The notes under the pieces were generated by a model. The model saw only the letters and a program-made list of their open reading frames with translations, had not been told where the DNA came from and did not search any database. This document shows, one piece after another, positions 1 through 7,066 of a DNA stretch of 10,632 nt. Numbering within the stretch: the stretch's first letter is position 1; every line of letters begins with the position of its first letter. The DNA comes from Euperipatoides rowelli (Eukaryota; Onychophora; Udeonychophora; Euonychophora; Peripatopsidae), in the NCBI GenBank assembly GCA_003024985.2, contig PXIH01S0018678.1; one strand, given 5' to 3'. Position numbers and translations under genes: made by a program.

Positions 1-930
1 ATAAACATTAATTTAATAAGAAGGCTTTTCTACAGTATATTAAGACATGGTTTTATATTTAAATGAATAAACAATAATAAAGAAGAAGAGGAGTAGGCTA
101 AGCTAGAGAAAATTTATTTTGCTGTCATTTTTAAATATCACACAATTAATTAATGGGCTTGTGTTTATAAATGGTCACTCCATCATCTTAATAAAATTGC
201 AAAAATCAAAGCAAACAATATGGTGTTTGCTTTGAAAACTGCTCCATTGCTGCGTTTGTTTTAAACTAAATAAGAAAATTTGATGAATTAAACATATTTT
301 TTTTTTGCAAAATAAAACTAAATTGACAAAGTTGAAACTTTTAGAACCATTGTAGTCAAAATTGTGATTCTGAACTACATACTTCATTTGTTAATTATCC
401 AGTTTAGCTGTAAAAAAATAGTTAGTTTTTATCTAACGTCTCATGTATAAATAGTGACTAAAAATAGATCTTTTAATGATGCTGACAACAATCGGTCTAA
501 TGATTTTACATAAGTTTTTTTTTTCTTTAAAGATTATTTTCTGTTTGAATTTAGCAATTTTTTGCTTAAGGTATAACAAATTAAATTAAAATTAAACAAA
601 CAAGATTTAATTATGAGCTAAATGTATAGCAAAGTTGAAAGTTCATAGCCGTAAAGGTCAAAATCACGATATAATCTCAAAGCATCAAAATTAATGTTAT
701 GAAAGGATGAAAAATGTGCTAAAGCAAGAATCAAATAAGACTTTAAACATTTATTTATTTAATTAAATTGTTTAAAAAAATTATTTGACAAAATTTAAAA
801 AAATAAAGGTATTTTCTTACATAAATCATAGGTTATTTAAAGAAATAAAAATTCAAAATAATTTACAGATTTCTATTGGCTATGTGTCTGGTATGGATAA
901 ATAATTTAATCACAAAAAATTATATTGTCC
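1..930. other. AT-rich non-coding stretch
   Basis: No supported gene. The sequence is AT-rich with many stops in all frames and with poly-A/T runs. The open frame at 175-387 on the minus strand is low-complexity and gene-unlike. Confidence 0.6.
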
Positions 931-936
931 ACCTGG

Positions 937-1190
937 GGCGAGTGGTGAGTGCTAATCTTGACCCTACCACACTCTGATATTTACCTTCATTTTAACTGCT
1001 GTTATCGGTTTTGACCTGTCCCTAGGTCTCGTCAGCAGCACTACTAGATGTTTGTTTCAAAGAATACCAAGCATCTAGGTTTAGTAAAGATCTGCATAGA
1101 CTATACAGGTTGATGTGAACAAAGCAGTACATCGTCACCCCAAACCAAATTGTTGTGAAACCACCTAAAGCCGCAATTTTAGGTGACTTT
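937..1190 (+). mobile_element. Possible tRNA-derived SINE or other retro-element fragment
   Basis: This block is clearly richer in G+C than its surroundings. GGCGAGTGGTGAGTGC at 937-952 resembles a tRNA box A, and GGTTTTGACCTGTCC at 1007-1021 resembles a degraded box B. The spacing of about 70 bases is longer than usual, which might reflect an inserted stretch. The block ends near a perfect 8-bp hairpin (1162-1169 with 1178-1185). There is no clear poly(A) or simple-repeat tail and no target duplication, so the call is weak. Confidence 0.3.
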
Positions 1191-1343
1191 TGAAGGTTTT
1201 AATAAATACAGAATATTAAAATAAAGTTGTATGATTAATACAACAGTACCGTATATTAATACACATACAGTATATTTATGCAATAGTGTATTTTTTAAAT
1301 ACCAGATGGCCACACACTGAACCTCTGATATTTACCTTCATTT
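972..1343 (+). repeat. 21-bp direct repeat, copies 351 bp apart
   Basis: An identical 21-mer beginning CTCTGATATTTACC lies at 972-992 and 1323-1343. Both copies follow a CACAC-type sequence. Chance identity of this length is unlikely. The first copy lies between the box A- and box B-like sequences of the SINE-like block, so the second may be a fragment of another copy of the same family. Confidence 0.65.
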
Positions 1344-1824
1344 ATAGGCTATTTATATTCATAAGTTCTATATCCGTTGATTACTTTAGATATGGACTGA
1401 ATTAATAAGAAAAAAATAAACAAACAAAATAAAAATTGGTGTGTGGATGGATTAATAATAAATACAGTATGCAAAGTAAAAGCAAAAATAATTATGATTT
1501 AAGCTGATATACAGTATATGTACTAAAATCTTTCGATCTTACACACTAGATACATAAAAAAAAGTAGACTTATGTGCACACTTGTCTTCTTGTGTTCCTG
1601 TGTGCCGATTCTTTGAAAATAACGAGGGATTCAAACAAATAATTTTTACTAAAAATACTTAGCGATTGTAGTGGGGTTAAGCAAACTGTCATTTTTTTTC
1701 TTTCTTAAGATCTTCTCACATTAAGGCCTCCATCTTAACATTAGCACATGCAAAGATAGGCATTGGTCTTTTCCATTTCACATTTCAGGATGTATACGGT
1801 ATATTGTACTTTGACTTGCTATGT
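1191..1824. other. AT-rich non-coding stretch between candidate mobile elements
   Basis: Apart from the second copy of the 21-bp repeat and several TACAGTA words, nothing recognisable. A slightly GC-richer piece at about 1705-1800 was read on both strands and gave only short, interrupted frames. Confidence 0.5.
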
Positions 1825-2415
1825 CAGGGTTTAGACTAGCACTCGCATTTTTGCCAAATGCCACCTAGTCCTTGAAAAAAGCTAACATCCTAAACATTGC
1901 ATTCGCCAAATTGAGAAATGATATAACTATGATAATACCTAATATAACCAATAAATTTTATTGATTGATTATAGTAAAAATCTTTTTAAAGTAAATAACT
2001 TTAGATTTTGATTAATGGATAATTATCTCACTTGACAGTACACTCATTTTGTACAGTAGGCCTACTTGTGATAGACTAGTATTAGTTCACCAATGTTATA
2101 CACTATGATGAGGAATAATCTTGGATTCCAATTTAAAAAATGAATTTCATATATTTTGAGAAAGCTTTGTACTAGCCTAGTATTCACTGTACACACAATT
2201 TTTGGAGAAGGCACAGCAAATTATTGTTCATGGAAATCAGATTTAAGATCCAGTCCCAGCTTAGTTCAATTTTAATAAATCAGGATTCCCACAAAATTTT
2301 TATAGGCTATATAGGCCTACCAAAAATTTGGCTACTTGTTTTAATATTTGGCTAATAGATTTTTAATGAAATTCGCCAAACTGCTATTAAAAAAAAAATT
2401 CCAGTCTAAACTCTG
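1825..2415. mobile_element. hAT-like non-autonomous DNA transposon, 591 bp (candidate)
   Basis: The left end reads CAGGGTTTAGACTAGCA and the right end, reverse-complemented, reads CAGAGTTTAGACTGGAA (14 of 17 match, CAGRG start as in hAT elements). The flanking pentamer TATGT is present on both sides (1820-1824 and 2416-2420). Inside, TTGGC/GCCAAA words recur near both ends (for example around 1850, 1904, 2325, 2347 and 2373), as expected for sub-terminal transposase binding sites. There is no long frame, so no transposase. An exact 8-bp duplication is not seen, so either this is a 5-bp-duplication hAT lineage or the longer duplication has decayed. Confidence 0.6.
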
Positions 2416-3794
2416 TATGTCCATTTTACTTTCTTAGGTTAAAGTGTCTAGCAAAGATTTACTGATCCGGTTTAGCGAAAACACAACTATTTTGGTTCCG
2501 CTATTATAGACCACACATCTTTCCCCCATTTTTGAAAAAATGGTTGATATACAGTAGCTATTAAATTAAATTAAGCATAATGTATTTTTAACAAAACAAG
2601 AAGTTTCTAAATTCGTTCCTGTTTATTGTTAATAACAGTTTGCAAAATAATATGTTAATCAAAGTTTAGGTTAAAAATTAATTAAACTTATAAAAACTGT
2701 CACTAGATGACACTAGTCTTGTATAGTTCAACAATAAGACAAACTGCTGTATAGAACAATACAGTGTTATACAGTTGATTTAATGGTTCTTCTTTAATCT
2801 AATATAATAATAAGCAAGTTTGGTCATGGACAGAAACTGTCATGCTTTCGGCTTTCTTCGACGTTGCTCGCTAACAAATTACTTTAATCAATTTAATTAT
2901 TTTTAAACATATTTCTAACAGGGGAGGTGGGTGACCAATAGGGTGGGGGGGTAGGTGAGGGGGGGGGGCATTTTTTCCCCATCATTTTTGATGGTCTTTT
3001 AATCTAGTACTTTTATAATGTTAGAATGTCTTTGTTCTGCTGATATTAACACAAAATGTAAACATTTATAACGTCACACATGACAACATGTATCAACATC
3101 CGGCTTTTGATTATATTTTTAGCGGAAAATTTGTTTATTAAAATACTCATAATTAATTTTTTACCATTTGTAATTTTTAATGAAATTTTATAATTTTTAA
3201 AGCACGTTCTATCATATTAATTAAAGTTGTTTTTTAGTTGCATAATCCTTAAATAATGGTTAGTCATATGATGTAGAATTATGAACTAATCCCCATGAAA
3301 TGACTCACTGTGCAGAGTGGTTTTTTGAACTAGTTCGCCAAAATAGAATGTCTCTGACCAAACAATAGTACTAAAGGCTAGGTGATTTTATATAAAGTAT
3401 AATTATTGTAAACATTGTGCTAAAATTTATAAGGAAATTGGTTACCTTGTATATCCTTTCTGTGCTCTAAATAAAAGACTTCCTTAAAAAAGTACTCATC
3501 AGGTATCTCTGGATATTCCAAAGTCTGGAACTTCGAATTTGGTTTCTTAAGTCGAAGAATGACTAAAAAAGTAATTAAAATATAGTACCGGTATAATAAT
3601 AACCACTTGTATGGGACAAATTTATTTGTTGTAAAATCTTAAGATATGCTTGCAAAATAGCTACTACATGCACATAGAATATATCCTAAATGATCAAACA
3701 TAATCGATAACCTCATCATTCAAAAACTAAAACTTTATATTTATAATTTGAATTGTGTAACGGACAATTAGAATTTTCAATTAATACAATCGAA
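2416..3794. other. AT-rich non-coding stretch
   Basis: No gene seen. It holds the G-rich tract (2921-2968), and at about 3330 a TTCGCCAAAA word similar to those inside the 591-bp element. That word could mark a further fragment of the same family, but I found no paired end. Confidence 0.5.
2921..2994 (+). other. G-rich tract with G-quadruplex potential, followed by a small hairpin
   Basis: Within AT-rich DNA, 2921-2968 holds many G-runs, including seven Gs (2945-2951) and ten Gs (2959-2968). Runs from 2941 on fit a four-tract quadruplex pattern with loops of 1-7 bases. A perfect 6-bp stem (CCATCA, loop TTTT, TGATGG; 2979-2994) follows. A regulatory role is not shown. Confidence 0.5.
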
Positions 3795-3800
3795 TTTATT
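3795..3800 (-). terminator. Poly(A) signal AATAAA downstream of the EF-hand-like stop
   Basis: Minus-strand AATAAA lies about 39 bases past the TGA at 3841-3839, as expected for a short 3' untranslated region. AATAAA is common by chance in sequence this AT-rich, so its position relative to the stop is the only support. Confidence 0.3.
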
Positions 3801-3838
3801 GTTTTCATGCACATAAACAAGGCTTAAAATGATTCCCT

Positions 3839-3907
3839 TCATATCAGCAAAGTGAGGGCAATGTTCAAGTGATCCATTTTGATATCGCCATCACGATCCA
3901 ACTCAAT
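3839..3907 (-). other. EF-hand-like terminal coding piece
   Basis: This reads IELDRDGDIKMDHLNIALTL then Leu-Ile-stop. The loop aligns with an EF-hand as E1, D3, D5, G6, I8, but position 12 is His instead of the usual Glu, so calcium binding would be weak. The open frame extends upstream without a stop to 3961 and includes a hydrophobic stretch that could serve as the incoming helix. Alternatively an acceptor (GTACAG, intron ending 3910) could start an exon here. A stop and a nearby AATAAA suggest a gene 3' end. Confidence 0.35.
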
Positions 3908-4375
3908 ACTGTACTTTTTTATAAAGAAGAATGAAAGACTTGCATATGAATGAAAAAAAAATTATGCTCTCAACATTGATATTACAGGGGCATATAAAAT
4001 CAGACTTCTGACTTGAAATATCCTGGTAACGATCCAACTCATTTCCAGTAGGTTAGTTTTAAAAAAATACAGTACATCATCATACAAGTAAACTGGTAAA
4101 AGTATTAACTTCATCTCAATTTGCACTTCTGTAATAAATAAATTACCATTAGGAAATGACAATACAATAGCAGACAAAGCTTCTTTCACTCATGCTTTGG
4201 TAACATCATTGTGCTTAATGTCAGATATTTTCTTTAAGCAGACGCACATTATCAATCTCTGTTTTTACCTTCCAAGATACTATATTTGGTGAATATGTTC
4301 AAAAGAAAAATTAAAAGAGAGCTGCAACTTGTAATCTTTTATTAGATTTGCCATTAGAGAAGTAATGCTTTCCAC
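3839..4375 (-). pseudogene. Decayed LETM1-like C-terminal fragment (tentative)
   Basis: Three protein-like pieces occur in order on the minus strand. Piece 1 (4375-4319) follows a good acceptor (TTAATTTCTAG) and reads VESITSLMANLIKDYKLQL, coiled-coil-like. Piece 2 (4271-4190) reads KVKTEIDNVRLLKENI; after a one-base frameshift near 4223 it continues DIKHNDVTKA, then TGA, then VKEALSAIVL. Piece 3 (3907-3839) is an EF-hand-like end. From memory this order matches the C-terminus of LETM1, a mitochondrial inner-membrane cation exchanger with coiled coils, a helix ending in a Lys-His pair, and an EF-hand with an Asp-His pair. The frameshift and stop argue for a relic, although unrecognised introns could remove them. 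No transit peptide, membrane segment or LETM domain is seen. Other EF-hand families are possible. Confidence 0.33.
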
Positions 4376-4732
4376 CTAGAAATTAACAGAGTAAGGGCCT
4401 AGCTTGTCATGAGTTTTATAACGTGTATTTGGGTGAAAAAAGTATTGTTACAATCTTGGAGCATCCAGCACATTATTCTCTTGATTTTCATTTAAAAGAT
4501 GAAAGATAGAGGTATATGGTCTGTTACTCTGTTTTAATAACTGTTGATGACTATACTGTATATATGAATTGGCGAGTAAAATACAGTAGCCTATATAAGT
4601 GCTAGGGCAGGGGGGGGGGAGCAACCTTTTCATTAAAGGCACCCCAAATGGCTGCTTACGACAATGGGCACCTCACCTTAATTTTGTTGTATGGATGAGT
4701 TGTGAACTTAAGGTACCTCCAATAAATATTTA
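4376..4732. other. Non-coding stretch with a ten-G run
   Basis: This lies between the LETM1-like relic and the hAT-type element. It contains G10 at 4610-4619. The minus-strand open frame at 4448-4642 is Pro/Leu/Asn-rich with no recognisable domain, and is partly made by the G-run. Confidence 0.5.
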
Positions 4733-4740
4733 TTAGAAGT

Positions 4741-5102
4741 CAGGGATGGCAAATAGGTGGCCCGCGTGCCAAAGATGGCACATTAAGAGATTTTCGGTGG
4801 CACGGTAGAAATTTAAGTTATTCAAATTTTATCATATAAAATATACTGTATATTCAAACGTAAATGGCATAAAACGAGAATCATTTTCATTTATTAAACA
4901 TCAGCGCTATAATTGCAATATAGTGAGAACCATTTATTTATATTCAATATACATACTGTATATGGAGTAAAAAATTTTACTAATGGAAGCATTGTTATGA
5001 AAAAAAAATGACATCAACTTTTGTTTAATTTTGGCACGTTAGACAAAATGACAACTTTTGTTTAATTTTGGCACGTTGGACAAATCCTATTTGCTATCCG
5101 TG
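4741..5102. mobile_element. Non-autonomous hAT-type DNA transposon (MITE), 362 bp
   Basis: The left end is CAGGGATGGCAAATAGG and the right end, reverse-complemented, is CACGGATAGCAAATAGG (15 of 17 match). An inner CGTGCCAAA-like segment is also shared by both ends. The flanks TTAGAAGT (4733-4740) and TTATAAGT (5103-5110) are an 8-bp target duplication with one mismatch, the size typical of hAT insertions. Extra TGGCAC words near the left end may be sub-terminal transposase sites. No transposase frame is present, so the element would depend on one supplied elsewhere. The decayed ends and flank indicate an old insertion. Confidence 0.8.
5015..5088. repeat. 37-bp tandem duplication inside the hAT-type element
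   Basis: Two adjacent copies start with CAACTTTTGTTTAATTTTGG at 5015 and 5052. They are nearly identical for over 30 bases and both contain the GGCACGTT sub-terminal sequence. The duplication repeats part of the right end, probably by slippage or a double end. Confidence 0.8.
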
Positions 5103-5110
5103 TTATAAGT

Positions 5111-5513
5111 AATTTATTAATACAAAATTCTATCTACAAACTTACTGTAAATATTTAAAAAAAAAAAAAACATAAGTGTACATACATTAATGTGACACTT
5201 GACATAAGGCAGCGCCACCAGGTTATGTAAACTATAAATTATTTTACAAAGTAGTGAGCAATTTAAAAATGCTTCGTGGGCACCACATTGCCTATCTGTA
5301 CTAGGGTCTCCATCTGAATTGAATAGCAATTGGTTTTAGCTTCATTCAGATACCTGCTAAAATAGCCATCCTTGAGTTGTTTCAAAACAATCTTGTGCTG
5401 AGAATGTTGGAGTCATGAGTGAGTATAGATGATGGGAAACTTATGGTTACTTAAGATTATAAACTGCAGATTTTCATGATCAGTCCATTCAAACCTTTCA
5501 TTGGATTTTTTGA
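5111..5513 (+). other. Stretch with an interrupted protein-like frame
   Basis: On the plus strand, 5329-5538 in one frame reads short protein-like pieces (IPAKIAILELFQNNLVLRML, then DYKLQIFMISPFKPFIGFF) split by TGA at 5416-5418 and TAA at 5452-5454. The FKPF segment loosely recalls the C-terminal half of GNPAT-type acyltransferases, from memory only. The stop density is close to chance, so this may mean nothing. Confidence 0.2.
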
Positions 5514-5864
5514 GAGCATAAATTGGTTCAGAAAGTTCAAATATATTATAAATTTTCTTATATAATAACAAATCTAAGGATTTGTCCAATTGAAGAAGCT
5601 CAAAATCTAATCAAAGCCTCTATGTTAGCAGATTTACAGCTAGTTTTTACAGATGTGATTGAAATAATAAACATTTCCAAGGTTTTATCGGAAATTTCCC
5701 TTGGTGAACATAATCATGATTGTTTATTAAAAAGATATACAGTAAATCAGGAAATTGTCCTGATAGCACCTGCACTTCACATGTACATTGTCCAATGTTG
5801 TTTCAATTATTGCTTTCTTGTTCAAACAAACATGAAAAAAATTACAGTATGTCTAAAATTCTAA
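5514..5864 (+). other. Unassigned 117-codon open frame, possible exon or relic
   Basis: The frame is open from after a TGA (5511-5513) to a TAA at 5862-5864, with the first ATG at 5622. In sequence this AT-rich, stops should occur about every 12 codons, so this length is mildly unusual. The stretch CPIEEAQNLIKASMLADLQL followed by a Val/Ile-rich segment looks helical and protein-like. The tail after 5745 looks less so, and a possible donor (ACA|GTAAAT) lies at about 5740. I recognise no family. It may be chance, a short exon, or part of a decayed gene together with the frame just upstream. Confidence 0.2.
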
Positions 5865-6836
5865 TCAAGAACAATTTCATAGATATTGCTGTTTAAATTA
5901 TTATTAAACCTTGCAGTAATATTAAACTGTCAGCAGAGGATAAATAACAAATAGTTAACCTGCAAAGATCTAAGACTAACAACAAGTCAGGATTTTTGTC
6001 AGTGAGAACATGCAAATCACAAGATGAGGAATGAGTTATCACACCAAGGTATTGGTCTAATTTTTGTTTGAGTTTAACATGGAATGGTCTTAATTTTAAA
6101 GTTAGAGTTTCAACTTATTAAGTGATGGACTACTATTTAATATCCATTACATGTTTCTGATAATACCTACTCCTGTTTATTAATGAATAGCTTTACAGTA
6201 CTGCTAATTATTTATTAATGTGACGGAACAGGACAATAACCCAACTTTCCTTTTCAATGTCTAATGTAGCATGTCTGTAAGTCACAAAAGTTAATTATTG
6301 TATATGCTGTATATTAACTTAATACACTATTTAAAGTATGTGTACAAAACATTTACCTATATTATTATTGAGTCATAATATATCTTTTAAACTTCCTCTT
6401 GAAAAACTGCAATTCATGTACCTTTGTTTCCAATTGTAGCTTTTTAAGATTAGCATTTAAAGAAATATTACAATGTTACCACGTGAAACCCAGAAGGCTA
6501 CATGAAACACAACTTATTAAACCCAAATGGCCTTGAAAAAGCAGTGATTGTGACAATTTATTTTTAGTCAGTTTGGTTTCATTTGTCAATGAACTTTAAA
6601 CACACATTCACACAATAGCATTGTTTTTAAGCTTGTTAAGTGAGGCTATCAGTTACAGTATATCAGCTAAATAGAAAAATATTTGTGGGTCAAATAATTG
6701 ATGGGATTACTGAATTTTTATTTAGATTATCAATTATAAATTTTTAATCAATGTGCAACACGACAGGAGAATATACCATTGAAAATTCTAAATTTCCTTT
6801 TTTCAGAGATACTTTTTTAATTTACATCTTTCGTAG

Positions 6837-6857
6837 TTTTTTTTTTAAAAAAAAAAA
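6837..6857. repeat. T10-A11 near-palindrome
   Basis: Ten Ts run directly into eleven As, flanked by AG and CT, making a near-perfect palindrome. A second stem, CAAATGG-CTACA-CCATTTG, follows at 6860-6878. It lies within the presumed RNF216-like intron. Confidence 0.6.
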
Positions 6858-6991
6858 CTCAAATGGCTACACCATTTGCAGCATTTTATGGCACTAGGCT
6901 ACATTCAATATGGCTCTAGAATATTTTTTTCTGAACAGTTTTAGATTTCAAACCATACAAAAGAGAAAACAGTCCAATTTTCATCCAAAAA

Positions 6992-7020
6992 AAAACTTTA
7001 CACATTAAAACTTTACACTA
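6992..7020. repeat. Short 15-bp tandem repeat
   Basis: AAAACTTTACACATT is followed directly by AAAACTTTACACTA, two copies of a 15-bp unit, about 40 bases into the intron after the RNF216-like exon. Confidence 0.6.
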
Positions 7021-7059
7021 GATACTATTTATAAGGAAATTATATATAAAGTCTGCATT

Positions 7060-7066
7060 ACTTACA
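7060..7066 (-). other. Splice donor ending the RNF216-like exon
   Basis: Minus-strand sequence is GATGT|GTAAGTAATG, with GTAAGT at 7065-7060, a full donor consensus. The exon's last base is T7066, leaving a phase-1 codon. A stop codon (TAA, 7060-7058) is embedded in the donor, so a retained intron would add only Cys-Lys before termination. Confidence 0.7.

Larger units (their letters stand above)
5865..7059. other. Presumed intron sequence downstream of the RNF216-like exon
   Basis: If the gene continues on the minus strand, this is its first visible downstream intron. I found no exon with RBR-type Cys/His spacing. Minus-strand AATAAA (6718-6723) and ATTAAA (about 6820) could serve intronic polyadenylation. 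Confidence 0.45.

Noticed and set aside
937-1021. A functional tRNA gene
   Set aside because: Box A and box B are degenerate, the spacing is too long, and no acceptor-stem pairing or cloverleaf was found.
1705-1800. Possible RBR exon on the minus strand (a short Cys-containing frame)
   Set aside because: Cysteine spacing does not fit RBR zinc ligands, stops follow quickly, and there are no good splice sites.
4448-4642. Minus-strand 64-codon open frame
   Set aside because: The N-terminal part comes from a G-run, with no domain or splice support.
5117-5329. Minus-strand 70-codon open frame
   Set aside because: The poly-A tract gives a Phe run, the composition is random-looking, and it abuts the hAT-type element.
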